Source: Egibacter rhizosphaerae (lineage in GTDB: Bacteria; Actinomycetota; Nitriliruptoria; Euzebyales; Egibacteraceae). Taken from it: 64,000 bases of DNA. The translations under genes were made by a program, and so were the position numbers. Location: the NCBI RefSeq assembly GCF_004322855.1, contig NZ_CP036402.1, positions 2,356,001 through 2,420,000 of the forward strand, in the 5' to 3' direction. Positions 1 through 8,437 of this stretch are shown here, in pieces; the stretch's first letter is position 1; each line of letters starts with the position of its first letter. The notes below the pieces were generated by a model, which saw nothing but the letters and a program-made list of their open reading frames with translations, made no database searches and was not told the DNA's origin.

Positions 1-1410
1 GGTCTCGCCGCGCAGCGCGCCCCCCACTTCCTCGCCATGGTCGAGCAGCGGCTGGCTGACCTCGTCGGCCCGGCCGCCGTGCACCGGGGTCTCGAGGTGC
101 GCACCTCCCTCGATCTCCGCGCCCAGGACGCCGCCGAGCGCGCGCACGCGGATGCGCTCGGGTCCCTGGACATCCCGGAGGGCGAGACGGCACCGGTGGC
201 CGCGCTCGTTGCGATCGACCCGGCGACGGGAGGGATCCGTGCGCACGTCGCCGGGGCCGACTTCGGCACGGACCAGTACGACCTCGTCACGGGCGGGCCC
301 GAGGGTCTCGGTCGCCAGCCGGGCTCGACGTTCAAGCCGTTCGCGCTGGCCGCCTTCGTCGAGGACGGCAACTCGCCGGACAGCATGGTCGACGCCCCGG
401 CCACGGCGACGTTCGCCGCCGAGGATGCCCGGCTGGACAGCGACTGGACGGTCGGGAACTACGAGGGGCAGGAGCTCGGGAGCGTGACGCTGCGCGAGGC
501 GACCTGGCGGTCGTCCAATACCGCATACGCCCAGCTGGCCATGGATCTCGGCCCGGAGCGGGTCCTCAACGCGGCGCGGAGGGCCGGGGTCGACGCACCC
601 GGGAAGCTGCGGCCCGATCCCTCGCTGGTACTCGGCACCGGTGCGGTGACGCCGCTGGAGCTCGCGGGTGCGTACAGCACGTTCGCGGCCGAGGGCACGC
701 GCCGGGCGCCGACCGCGGTGCTCGAGGTCGTCGATCACGAGGGTGAGCGGCAGTACCGTGCGAACACCGACGGCGACCGGGCGTTCGAGCCCGAGGTGGC
801 CCACGCCGTGACCGATGTGCTGCGGGGCGTGATCACCAGTGGCACCGGAACCGCCGCCGCCATCGGCCGTCCCGCCGCCGGCAAGACCGGTACGACCAGC
901 TCGCACGCGGACGCGTGGTTCGCCGGCTACACGCCCGACCTCGCGGCGGTCGCCTGGTTCGGGCATCGCGACGACAACGAGCCGATCCACGGCGCTCCGA
1001 CCGGCGGCGGGGCGCCGGCAGCCCTCTGGGCGGACTTCGTGGCCGAGGCGCTGGCCGATGTCGCGCCGAGCGAGTTCCCCCCGCCACCCGACGACCTGCC
1101 CCTGGCGGAGGACCTCGCCGACGCGCTCTGCGAGCCCGGCGACCCGGCGTGCGATGAGCCGGCCACGCCCGGACCGCCGGTCGGACCGGACGCCGACGGG
1201 GAGGCCGCGACCGATGCCCCGGGGGACGCGTCGACGGATGGTGCGTCGGATGGTGTGTCGAACGAGGCGCCGGACGGAGGGCCGTCGGGTCCGCCCGCGC
1301 CCTCGGATGACGCGACCGAGCCCTCGCGCGCGCCCGACGGGACACCCGCGACGACCCCCGGGGCCCCCGACCCCCCGGAAGGCGAGGGCGAGCCCCCCGC
1401 CGATGGTTGA
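1..1410 (+). CDS. Class A penicillin-binding protein, C-terminal part (truncated by window edge)
   Basis: The frame is open from base 1, so the start and the glycosyltransferase domain lie outside the window. The visible part is the transpeptidase domain that cross-links peptidoglycan on the outer face of the membrane. Its three catalytic motifs are clear: SxxK as GSTFKPF (Ser codon 325-327, Lys 334-336), SSN at 511-519 and KTGTT at 883-897. The entry sequence APHFLAMVEQRL is typical of PBP1-type enzymes. From about base 1072 the protein continues as a low-complexity Pro/Asp/Gly/Ser tail of about 110 residues, common in actinobacterial PBPs and probably wall-spanning. Family assignment is firm; the paralogue cannot be named. 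Confidence 0.93.
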   Translation, partial: GLAAQRAPHFLAMVEQRLADLVGPAAVHRGLEVRTSLDLRAQDAAERAHADALGSLDIPEGETAPVAALVAIDPATGGIRAHVAGADFGTDQYDLVTGGPEGLGRQPGSTFKPFALAAFVEDGNSPDSMVDAPATATFAAEDARLDSDWTVGNYEGQELGSVTLREATWRSSNTAYAQLAMDLGPERVLNAARRAGVDAPGKLRPDPSLVLGTGAVTPLELAGAYSTFAAEGTRRAPTAVLEVVDHEGERQYRANTDGDRAFEPEVAHAVTDVLRGVITSGTGTAAAIGRPAAGKTGTTSSHADAWFAGYTPDLAAVAWFGHRDDNEPIHGAPTGGGAPAALWADFVAEALADVAPSEFPPPPDDLPLAEDLADALCEPGDPACDEPATPGPPVGPDADGEAATDAPGDASTDGASDGVSNEAPDGGPSGPPAPSDDATEPSRAPDGTPATTPGAPDPPEGEGEPPADG

Positions 1411-1531
1411 CCGACCCTGCTGAAAGGGGCTCGGCGAGGCCCGAGTTGTTCGCTTCGCATCGCTGGGTAATGCTGCCACCCTGCAGCCGACGTACCGGGA
1501 ACCGGACCGCGCCCCGAGGGGGAGTGCGCTG

Positions 1532-2020
1532 TTGAGTGATCTGGTGATCCGCCACCCCGACGTCGACGAGCTCGAGATCGTCGCGTCGCTGACCGTCGAT
1601 GCGTACGCCGAGTACGCCGCGCACATGTCGCCCGACGCCTGGTCGGCGTTCGCGCACGACATCGCCAACGTGGCCGGGCGCATGTCCGACGGGGAGGTCC
1701 TCGTGGCCGAGCGCGCCGGCGACCTGGTCGGCTCGCTGACGCGCTACCCGAACTGGCGCGGCGCACAGGAGGGCTCGTCGTCGCTGCGCATGCTCGCGGT
1801 CCCCCCGCACGAACGCGGGCAGGGCGTTGGGCGGGCGCTGATGCTGCGTGCCATCGAGCTGAGCCGCGCCGAGGGCAAGGACCGCGTGGTGATGACGGTC
1901 CCGCCGGAGATGACCACCGCGCGCGACCTCGTCACCTCGCTCGGCTTCGAGCGCGAATCCTCGCTCGACCACACCCCCGCGCCCGGCGTCCACGCTCAGG
2001 GGTACGAGCTGCGGTTGTGA
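1532..2020 (+). CDS. GNAT family N-acetyltransferase
   Basis: This 162-residue protein has the GNAT acetyl-CoA binding motif in the middle (LAVPPHERGQGVGRALM, fitting the Q/RxxGxG/A signature) and the expected C-terminal SLGFERE strand-turn. Such enzymes move an acetyl group from acetyl-CoA to an amine; the substrate is not evident. The start is TTG at 1532, chosen because a GAGGGGGAG ribosome site lies just upstream (about 1516-1524) and no better start exists. It stands alone between the PBP gene and a convergent polyketide synthase. Confidence 0.85.
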   Translation: MSDLVIRHPDVDELEIVASLTVDAYAEYAAHMSPDAWSAFAHDIANVAGRMSDGEVLVAERAGDLVGSLTRYPNWRGAQEGSSSLRMLAVPPHERGQGVGRALMLRAIELSRAEGKDRVVMTVPPEMTTARDLVTSLGFERESSLDHTPAPGVHAQGYELRL

Positions 2021-2044
2021 GCGCAGTGGGTGCGGTGGCCGCGC

Positions 2045-3085
2045 TCAGGCGCCGCCGGCGTGCAGCAGCGCGGCGTAGAGGGTGAGTCCGGGCCCGAAGG
2101 CCAGCGCCACCACCGGGCCGTCGTGCGTGAGCTCGCCGCGGTCGCGTAGCTCCTCGAGGATGAGCAGCACGGTCGCGCTGGAGCAGTTGCCCCGCTCGGC
2201 GAGCACGTGCCGCGAGGCCGCGACCTGCCCCTCGTCGAGACCCAACCGGTCGGCGGCGACGTCGATGATGCGGGGGCCGCCGGGGTGGACGGCCCAGGCG
2301 GCCACGTCAGCGCGATCGAGGTCGTGCCGGGCCAGCAGCGTGTCAACCGCGTCGGCGACGTGCTCGCGCAGCACCGTCGGGACGCGTGGCGACAAGCGCA
2401 TGCGGAAGCCGCGGTCGGTGACGTCCCACGCCATGAGGTCGGCGTGCGCGGTGGCGGTGCGCGCTTCGAAGTCGCGGATCTCGAGTCCGGGCCCGGGGGT
2501 GAGCACGGCCGCGGCTGCGGCGTCCGCGAACAACGCGTGAGCGACCACCTGCTCGATGTCGGGGTCGGGGGGCTGCACATGCAGGCTGGTGAGCTCCACC
2601 GAGAGGACCGCGACGCGCTGCGCCCGAGCCCGCGCGGCATCGCTCGCCGCGGCGAGCGCGGGGATCGCGGCGTAGCAGCCCATGTGCCCGATGTGCAGGC
2701 GTTGCGCGTGTGGGGCAAGGCCCAGGTCGCGCGCGAGGAGGATGTCGAGTCCGGGCGTCGCGTAGCCGGTGCAGCTGACCACGACGAGCTGGTCGAGCTC
2801 TTCGGCCGCGAGACCCGCATCGTCCAGCGCCGCCGACAACGCGTCCTTGCCGAGCGGCATCGCCTCGGCGAGGAAGCGCTGCATGCGCGCCCGGGTGCCC
2901 CACGTGGAGACGTCCTCGATGCGTGGATCCACCACGCCATGGCGGCGGGCGATCCCCGACTGGGCCCACGCCCGCTCCGCCGCGCGCCGCTGGCCGAAGT
3001 GGTCGGCGAAGAAGTCGCGCCAGAGCGCGCCCTGATCGTGCTGGGGCGGAAGTGCGTTGGCCAGGCCCGTGATGGCAGCCGTCAT
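2045..3085 (-). CDS. Type III polyketide synthase (chalcone/stilbene synthase-like)
   Basis: The 346-residue protein has the thiolase fold and triad of type III PKSs: the nucleophilic Cys in HMGCYAAIPAL, His in WAVHPGGPRIID and Asn in ERGNCSSATV. It also has the CTGYATPG segment before the active site and a GPGLT-type C-terminal motif. Such enzymes extend an acyl-CoA starter with malonyl-CoA and cyclise the product to alkyl-pyrones or -resorcinols. It is the last gene of a same-strand set (SDR, methyltransferase, PKS), so the product may be methylated and reduced; this is inference. A 147-nt gap with a palindrome separates it from the methyltransferase gene, so it may have its own promoter. 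Confidence 0.9.
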   Translation of the reverse strand: MTAAITGLANALPPQHDQGALWRDFFADHFGQRRAAERAWAQSGIARRHGVVDPRIEDVSTWGTRARMQRFLAEAMPLGKDALSAALDDAGLAAEELDQLVVVSCTGYATPGLDILLARDLGLAPHAQRLHIGHMGCYAAIPALAAASDAARARAQRVAVLSVELTSLHVQPPDPDIEQVVAHALFADAAAAAVLTPGPGLEIRDFEARTATAHADLMAWDVTDRGFRMRLSPRVPTVLREHVADAVDTLLARHDLDRADVAAWAVHPGGPRIIDVAADRLGLDEGQVAASRHVLAERGNCSSATVLLILEELRDRGELTHDGPVVALAFGPGLTLYAALLHAGGA

Positions 3086-3166
3086 CGTCGCCGGATCCTG
3101 TCGTCCGTCGGCCCGCGGCGGTGCCCGGGCGCCCCCGTGTGTCGCGTGAGTTGCGCGGCTTTCGGT

Positions 3167-3182
3167 GACCTGTACCCAGGTC
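3167..3182. promoter_or_regulatory. Palindrome upstream of the type III PKS gene
   Basis: GACCTG and CAGGTC form a perfect 6-bp inverted repeat around TACC, about 80 bp upstream of the PKS start, in the gap between the methyltransferase and PKS genes. The size and position fit an operator for a dimeric repressor. No regulator gene lies beside it, so the role is inferred. Confidence 0.4.
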
Positions 3183-3232
3183 GAGCCTGACCGAACAGGC
3201 GTGAACGGGCCGTGCGTTTGGTGCGACCCGGA

Positions 3233-4003
3233 TCAACCGTATGAGTGGGACTCGGCCGGGCGCCAGCCGATCGCCTGGTAGACGGTGAGGGGTGCACCGC
3301 CCGGGCGCATCCGTACCGGCCGCCGCCGGTCGACGAGGAACCGCAGGTAGTCGAGGGGGTGGACCGTCAGCGCGTGGGTGCGCAGCCGCACCCCGTGGGC
3401 GTTGCACAACACACGCAGTCGGCGGGGGGACACGAACAGCGCGGGGTCATGGATTCGTGGGGGAGGTCCGCCGGGGAGGCGCTCCTGCACCCGACCCACG
3501 ACGAGGCGGGCGAGCGGGTTCCCCGCGATGGTGTCCACGACGAGCGTCCCACCCGGCGCGAGGATCCGGCAGCACTCCGCCACGGTCGAGGCGAGGTCGC
3601 CGACGTGCTCGAGGATCTCGCCGGCGACGACCACCTCGGCAGCTGCGTCGCCGAGGGGCAGACGGGCGGCGTCGCCCTGGACGACCTCGACCCCCGCGTC
3701 GCGGGCACGGGTGAGCGCGGAGGCGGTGAGGTCGACGCCGACGTGGCGGAACCCGCGCCCGCTCAGGTGTGGGGCGAGCAGCCCGGCGCCGCAGCCGACG
3801 TCGACGAGCAGGGCGCCCGGTTCGCGTGGGCGGGGCACGGCGGCGGCGCGGGCGGCGGCCAGCCAGTGCAGCGCGGCGAACGCGCCGTCGGGGCGCCACC
3901 ACTCGTCGGCGAGGTCGTCGTACTGGCGCGGGTCGTTGCGTGGCCGCTGGGGGGTGCGTGGCACGCCGCCCGCACGGGCGCCTCGGCCCCGGGTGCCGGC
4001 CAT
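3233..4003 (-). CDS. Class I SAM-dependent methyltransferase, UbiG-like
   Basis: The 256-residue protein opens with a UbiG-type entry (YDDLADEWWRPDGAF) and the SAM-binding motif I VDVGCGAGLLAPHL, followed by VGVDLTASAL, the acidic post-I strand, EILEHV and a RILAPGGTLVVDT motif. It resembles O-methyltransferases of quinone or phenolic lipids. The ATG at 4003 overlaps the upstream SDR stop by one base (TGATG), so the two are translationally coupled; the frame stays open further upstream only as a shadow of the SDR gene. With the PKS downstream, O-methylation of a polyketide phenol is plausible, but ubiquinone-type chemistry is only a family label here. Confidence 0.85.
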   Translation of the reverse strand: MAGTRGRGARAGGVPRTPQRPRNDPRQYDDLADEWWRPDGAFAALHWLAAARAAAVPRPREPGALLVDVGCGAGLLAPHLSGRGFRHVGVDLTASALTRARDAGVEVVQGDAARLPLGDAAAEVVVAGEILEHVGDLASTVAECCRILAPGGTLVVDTIAGNPLARLVVGRVQERLPGGPPPRIHDPALFVSPRRLRVLCNAHGVRLRTHALTVHPLDYLRFLVDRRRPVRMRPGGAPLTVYQAIGWRPAESHSYG

Positions 4004-4866
4004 CAGTCCGGCGGGTTGCGGCCGACGGTCGCGCCCGTGAGGTCGGTGACCTGGTCCCATGACGCCGCGAGCGCGTCCACGGTGGGGATGGCGTCGAAGT
4101 TCGCGCCCGGGGCCTGCATGACCGCGACCCGTGAGTAGTTGCCCCCGCCCGCGACGACGGCGATGCCGGTGTCGGTGCAGTCCTCGCTGGCGAGGTGCAC
4201 GACCGCGGGCGAGACCCAGCGCGGGTCGAGGCGTTCGAGCATCTCCTCGCTGAAGATGTCCTCGGTCATGCGGGTCGCCGCGACCGGGGCGACCGCGTTG
4301 GCGCTGACGTTGTACTTCGCACCCTCGAGAGCGAGCGTGTTGATCAGCCCGACGAGGCCCATCTTCGCCGCGCCGTAGTTCGACTGGCCGAAGTTGCCGA
4401 ACAACCCGCTCGTCGAGGTCGTGACGATGACGCGGCCGTAGGCCTGCTCGCGGAACCGGGGCCACGCCGCGCGCGTGACGTGGTAGGTCCCGTAGAGGTG
4501 GACCTTCTGGATCGCGTCCCATTGCTCGTCGGTCATCTTGTGAAAGGTGACGTCGCGCAGGATGCCCGCGTTGTTCACGACGACGTCGATGCGTCCGAAG
4601 GCCTCGACCGCGGCGTCGACGATGCGCTGGCCACCCTCCGGCTCCGCGACGTTGTCGGCGTTGGCGACCGCTTCACCGCCGGCGTCGCGGATCTCGGCGA
4701 CGACGCTCTCGGCCATCTCGCTCGACCGGCCCGTGCCGTCGCGATCGGCGCCCAGGTCGTTGACGACGACGCGAGCGCCTTCCTCGGCGAACAGGAGGGC
4801 GTGCGCGCGACCGACCCCGCCGCCCGCACCGGTGACGACAACGACGCGACCTTCGACTCCTGCCAT
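4003..4866 (-). CDS. Short-chain dehydrogenase/reductase (3-hydroxyacyl-CoA dehydrogenase-like)
   Basis: The 287-residue classical SDR has the NAD(P) motif TGAGGGVGRAHA near residue 12, NNAG at the end of beta-4, and catalytic Ser and Tyr-xxx-Lys in TTSTSGLFG and SNYGAAKMG. The extended C-terminal tail and the VNDLGAD motif resemble the dehydrogenase domain of peroxisomal multifunctional enzyme 2 and its bacterial single-domain relatives, which act on 3-hydroxyacyl-CoAs. The ATG at 4866 is preceded by GAGGGAG. It is the first gene of the reverse-strand SDR, methyltransferase, PKS set. Confidence 0.9.
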   Translation of the reverse strand: MAGVEGRVVVVTGAGGGVGRAHALLFAEEGARVVVNDLGADRDGTGRSSEMAESVVAEIRDAGGEAVANADNVAEPEGGQRIVDAAVEAFGRIDVVVNNAGILRDVTFHKMTDEQWDAIQKVHLYGTYHVTRAAWPRFREQAYGRVIVTTSTSGLFGNFGQSNYGAAKMGLVGLINTLALEGAKYNVSANAVAPVAATRMTEDIFSEEMLERLDPRWVSPAVVHLASEDCTDTGIAVVAGGGNYSRVAVMQAPGANFDAIPTVDALAASWDQVTDLTGATVGRNPPD

Positions 4867-4971
4867 GATCTCCCTCGCTGGACGCTGGACGCGTGTGCGG
4901 GGGCAGCCTAATGGGTCGCGAGGAGGGCGGTAGCCTGTCGCCGACCCTTGGGCATCGGTGCGGGGGGACGC

Positions 4972-5526
4972 ATGTCCGACGAGGAACTCCGGCGTCTGGC
5001 CGACGAGCAGCGCGCGGCGGACGCGGCCCGTGGGCGTGCGCGGGAGCGGTGGCTGCGGCAGCAGGACCGCGAAGAGGCCACCTTGCGCGGTGCGCTCGCC
5101 TCACTCGTGGAGGGTGCGGTGGTCGTGCGTCTGCAGACGACCGCGGGCCGTGCCCACAACGGCGTGCTCGCGGGTCTCGGACGCGACTTCTGCCGACTGC
5201 GGGTCACCGAGGACCGCGACATGTTCATCACGATCGCGGCCCTTGGGGTGGTCGAACCGGCCCCGGGGACCGACGCGCCGCCGGTCAGTGGCACCGCGGG
5301 GGCGAGCGCCGCCGGCGAAGACCTGACGCTCGCCGAGGTCCTGGGCCGGCTGGCGCCGGACAGCCCCTGGGTGTCGTTGCGCTGCGCAGGCACGGCGGAA
5401 CCGGTCACCGGCTCCCTGTGCGCCGCCGGCGTCGACGTCCTCACCGTGCGCCTCGACCGGGAGGCGGGCACGAACTGCTACGTCGCGCTGTCCGCTCTGA
5501 CGGAAGCGACGGTGCGGTTCGGATGA
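4972..5526 (+). CDS. Conserved actinobacterial hypothetical protein
   Basis: The 184-residue soluble protein starts with a charged helix (LRRLADEQRAADAARGRARE). Two related beta-rich halves follow, each pairing a stretch such as VVVRLQTTAGRAHNGVLAG with a CRLRVTEDRDMFITIAA-like strand, suggestive of a small Sm-like barrel. From memory, actinobacteria carry a comparable uncharacterised protein beside small MerR/BldC-like regulators, as here next to the HTH gene at 5575; that link was not checked. The ATG at 4972 follows a GGGGGG ribosome site; an upstream TTG at 4948 is possible. Function is unknown. Confidence 0.75.
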   Translation: MSDEELRRLADEQRAADAARGRARERWLRQQDREEATLRGALASLVEGAVVVRLQTTAGRAHNGVLAGLGRDFCRLRVTEDRDMFITIAALGVVEPAPGTDAPPVSGTAGASAAGEDLTLAEVLGRLAPDSPWVSLRCAGTAEPVTGSLCAAGVDVLTVRLDREAGTNCYVALSALTEATVRFG

Positions 5527-5574
5527 CCGCGGGGGGCGGCGCCTGGTCGGACGCCGCCGGCTCGCGGCTCCCGG

Positions 5575-5805
5575 CTAGCTCCCGGCGGGGGTCTTCGCGT
5601 CCGGGTAGAGGTGCTCGAGGGAACCGGGCTGGATCCGGCTGGCCTCGATGAACTCGTTCACGTCGTGTTCCTTGAGGCGGATCACTCGCCCGAACTTGTA
5701 GGCGGGGATCTGCCCTTCGTCGATGAGCCGATACAGCGTCCGCGGGGTGATCCCGAGACTGCGGGCCGCTTCGGCGGTACTCATCCAGCGGATCTCTTCT
5801 GACAT
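5575..5805 (-). CDS. Excisionase-family helix-turn-helix regulator
   Basis: The 76-residue protein is almost wholly one winged HTH of the MerR/excisionase type: STAEAARSLGITPRTLYRLI, then the wing YKFGRVIRLKEHDVNEFIE. It is about the size of BldC and of actinobacterial excisionase-like regulators. No integrase is nearby, so a regulatory role is more likely than phage excision. The ATG at 5805 is preceded by GAAGGGA on the minus strand; longer in-frame starts run into the intergenic region. It is divergent from the Flp pilus operon, and the shared 465-bp region carries a repeated hexamer that may be its target. Confidence 0.85.
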   Translation of the reverse strand: MSEEIRWMSTAEAARSLGITPRTLYRLIDEGQIPAYKFGRVIRLKEHDVNEFIEASRIQPGSLEHLYPDAKTPAGS

Positions 5806-6270
5806 CCGTATTTCCCTTCTGTGGGGGTCGTTGTCGCCGGAACGTTGTCCCCCCGGTTCGTCCCGGACGCTTCCAGGGAACGGTGTCCCTGCTGCAGCAC
5901 TGGGGCGCCCTGGCGGGACCCCGGTCGGCACGGTCAGGGCCCTCGTGACTCCCGCCCCACGCATCACACTACGCGGTCGAGCACCCTCGCACGGTACCTC
6001 ACTGCATGCCGTTATCCTACGGCATCAGCCTTCCCGTGTCGACCATCGGCGTAAACCGATGAGTTCACCTCCGAATCATACGGCACGGCACAAAGTTTGG
6101 ACAGCTAAGGAGTATACCCCTGCCGGTGACGTGTGTCGTGGCTGCGAACGGAGGGCTTGCGTGTTTCCGATGTCACGGCACACTGCCCGGCCATCAATGA
6201 TGGTGCGGACGGGACCACACGTTTCACCGCGGTATCCCGACACCATCGGTGGGATCGAGGAGCAGGTGCC
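5806..6270. promoter_or_regulatory. Divergent intergenic region with ACGGCA array upstream of the pilus operon
   Basis: This 465-bp stretch has no convincing gene and is AT-richer than its surroundings, especially 6050-6115. ATGCCGT (6006-6012) and ACGGCAT (6019-6025) form a perfect 7-bp inverted repeat with a 6-bp spacer. The same ACGGCA hexamer recurs at 6080-6085, 6085-6090 and 6175-6180. An AAGGAG at 6106-6111 precedes a possible 24-codon GTG-started leader peptide (6125-6199), of uncertain reality. The array is a candidate operator for the neighbouring HTH protein. Confidence 0.5.
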
Positions 6271-7077
6271 GTGGGAAGTGTCACCACAGGGCTCGACCGG
6301 CAGTCCACGGCGGACGAGGTCTCACGGGCGGGCACAAAGGCGGCCCGCCCACTGCGGCGGCGACGTGGCCTGCCCGGTGGCCGCGCCGTCGTCGGCGGGT
6401 TCCTCGTCGCCGGGTCGGCGGTCGGGCTGTTCGCCGCGTATCTGGATGCCACCCGCGGTCCCGTGACGCAGTGGGCGGTGGCCGCCCGAGACGTCGCGCC
6501 CGGCCAGGAGCTCACCACCCAGGATCTCGGGACCGTCCCGATCGACTTGCCCGAGGTGCTGCGATCCCGGTCCTTCAGCGACGCCGAGGCGCTCGTGGGC
6601 ACGATCGCGAGCGCACCGTTGTCCGAGGGCGAGCTCGTCCAGGCCAGCCACGTGGTGCCGGCCGACGAGCTCGTGGGACGGGATGAGCTCTCGTTCCCGG
6701 TCGCCGCGGATCGGGCGGTCGCCGGGTCGCTGGAGCCGGGGGAGCGCATCGACGTCCTCGTGACCTCCGATGACGAGACCGAAGCCGTCGTGCGCGATGT
6801 CCTGTTGACGGGGGTCGGCGGGGCGGAGGGAGCCGTGGCGGGCGTGGGCGACGAACTCGTCGTGACGGTCGCGCTCGACACACCCGCCGAGACGCTCGCG
6901 GTGACGCACGCGGCGGGCACGGGCGACATCACCCTCGTGCGCGCGACGGCGCGGGAGCTGCCCGACGAGGTGCCCGCGCGGTTCGCCCCCGACGAGGGTG
7001 GCTTCCTGCCGGATGCGCGGTCACAACCCGAGCTGGACGAGGGCCCGGACGAGGGCCCGGACGGGGAGGAGGGCTAG
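6271..7077 (+). CDS. cpaB: Flp pilus assembly protein CpaB/RcpC
   Basis: The 268-residue protein has a short cytoplasmic N terminus, one membrane segment (VVGGFLVAGSAVGLFAAYL) and an extracytoplasmic SAF domain (WAVAARDVAPGQELTTQDL; LVGTIASAPLSEGELVQ), the hallmark of CpaB. In Tad systems CpaB supports pilus biogenesis at the cell surface. The GTG at 6271 is chosen because GAGGAG (6257-6262) sits 8 nt upstream; in-frame starts further up (6133) lack a good ribosome site. The stop is directly followed by the next ATG, so it heads the pilus operon. Confidence 0.88.
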   Translation: MGSVTTGLDRQSTADEVSRAGTKAARPLRRRRGLPGGRAVVGGFLVAGSAVGLFAAYLDATRGPVTQWAVAARDVAPGQELTTQDLGTVPIDLPEVLRSRSFSDAEALVGTIASAPLSEGELVQASHVVPADELVGRDELSFPVAADRAVAGSLEPGERIDVLVTSDDETEAVVRDVLLTGVGGAEGAVAGVGDELVVTVALDTPAETLAVTHAAGTGDITLVRATARELPDEVPARFAPDEGGFLPDARSQPELDEGPDEGPDGEEG

Positions 7078-8385
7078 ATGGGCGAGCGGTTCGTCCTGCT
7101 GGGTCTCGGGCAGCCCCGCGCGGAATGGTTCCGCACGGTGGCGGCGTGGGCCACCTCCGGCGCGCTGCCCGCGGAGTTCCTCAAGTGCGTCTCGGCCGAG
7201 GAGCTGCGCGCGCACCTGTCGAGCAGCCGGATCTTCAGCGCCGCCCTGCTCGATGCCGGGCTGCCGGCCACCGACCGCGAGCTGATCGGCGCGGTGCGCG
7301 ATGCGGGCGCGGTGCCGATCGTGGTCGAGGCCCCCGGGGTCCAACGTGACTGGTCGGCGCTCGGGGCGGTCGCGGTCCTACCGGCACAGCTCGAGCGTGA
7401 GGACCTGCTCGACACCCTCGGCGCCCACGCGCCGCGCGTCAGCACGGGCGAGGCCCTGCCGCGTGAGCCCAGCGCCGACGACGGGCCGCCCCGCGAGGAG
7501 CCCGCTCCGGTCGTCACCGTCTGTGGACCGGGCGGCACCGGCGCATCGACGGCGGCGATCGCGCTCGCCCAAGGGCTCGCCTCCGAGCAGGATGCGCGGC
7601 GGCCGGTGCTGCTGGCGGACCTGTGCTTGCGCGCCGAGCAGGCGATGCTGCATGACGCCCGGGACGTGGTGCCCGGCGTCCAGGAGCTGGTCGAGGTGCA
7701 TCGCGGTAACCGGCCCACCCCCGGCGAGGTCCACGCGCAAACGTTCCGCGTCGTGGAGCGCGGCTACCACCTGCTCCTGGGGTTGCGGCGACCGCGGTAC
7801 TGGTCGGCGCTGCGTCCACGCTCGTTCTCGGCGGCCTTCGCTTCCTTGCGCCAGGCGTTCGGCACCGTCGTGTGCGACGTCACCGCGGACTTCGAGGGCG
7901 AGGCCGATGGCGGTTCCATGGACGTCGAGGAGCGCAACCTGATGAGCCGTACCGCCTTGGGGGAGGCGTCTGTGGTCCTGGCGGTCGGCGGCCCCGACAT
8001 GAAGGGCCTGCACGGGCTCGCGCGCCTGCTCGCCGAGCTGCGCGAGGCGGGTGCCGACGACGAACGGGTCGTGCCGGTGATCAACCGGGCCCCCCGGCAA
8101 GGCCGGAGGCGCGCGGCCCTCGCGGGAGCGCTACAGGAACTCGTCCCTTCCGATGTGCGGTCGGCGCCGGTGCTGTTGCCGCGGCGGCGGGTCGACGAGG
8201 CCTTGCGTGACGGCGTGCCGCTGCCCGGGCCGCTGCCCGACCACCTGCGAGGGGCGTTCCGGGCGACCCTCGAGCGCGCTGGAGCAGGTGCCCGAGAGGC
8301 CGCTGGTCCCGAGCCGGTCGTGCCCGGCTCGCTGGGGGCGTTCGCGGCCGATGTCGCGATCCCCGGCGAGGAAGCGACGCCGTGA
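7078..8385 (+). CDS. tadZ: CpaE/TadZ-like pilus localisation ATPase
   Basis: The 435-residue protein has an N-terminal receiver-like segment of about 120 residues without an obvious phosphoacceptor and a MinD/ParA-type ATPase domain starting at VVTVCGPGGTGASTAAIALA. The P-loop ends in GGTGAST rather than the classic GKGGxGKT, so the signature lysine is absent or shifted, as in several TadZ and Ssd proteins. It should place the Tad apparatus at the cell pole. The ATG at 7078 follows the cpaB stop immediately, and GAGGAGG overlaps the end of cpaB. Confidence 0.82.
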   Translation: MGERFVLLGLGQPRAEWFRTVAAWATSGALPAEFLKCVSAEELRAHLSSSRIFSAALLDAGLPATDRELIGAVRDAGAVPIVVEAPGVQRDWSALGAVAVLPAQLEREDLLDTLGAHAPRVSTGEALPREPSADDGPPREEPAPVVTVCGPGGTGASTAAIALAQGLASEQDARRPVLLADLCLRAEQAMLHDARDVVPGVQELVEVHRGNRPTPGEVHAQTFRVVERGYHLLLGLRRPRYWSALRPRSFSAAFASLRQAFGTVVCDVTADFEGEADGGSMDVEERNLMSRTALGEASVVLAVGGPDMKGLHGLARLLAELREAGADDERVVPVINRAPRQGRRRAALAGALQELVPSDVRSAPVLLPRRRVDEALRDGVPLPGPLPDHLRGAFRATLERAGAGAREAAGPEPVVPGSLGAFAADVAIPGEEATP

Positions 8386-8437
8386 CCCGACCGTCGGCCA
8401 ACCACGCCCCGGAGGATGTCGTCGCGAGGGGGCTCCG

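Noticed and set aside
833-1993. Long reverse-strand open frame of 386 codons across the PBP tail and the GNAT gene
   Set aside because: It is a high-GC shadow frame, Arg/His/Pro-rich without any domain, and lies over genes with clear motifs.
3233-4522. Methyltransferase extended upstream to 4522
   Set aside because: The added residues are a shadow of the SDR gene; the TGATG junction at 4003 gives the natural start.
5575-5805. The small HTH protein as a phage excisionase marking a mobile element
   Set aside because: No integrase, attachment site or composition change is seen nearby; a regulator is more likely.
6125-6199. A 24-codon leader peptide upstream of cpaB
   Set aside because: It has an AAGGAG site but an ordinary composition, and no attenuator structure follows; it is noted only within the regulatory region.
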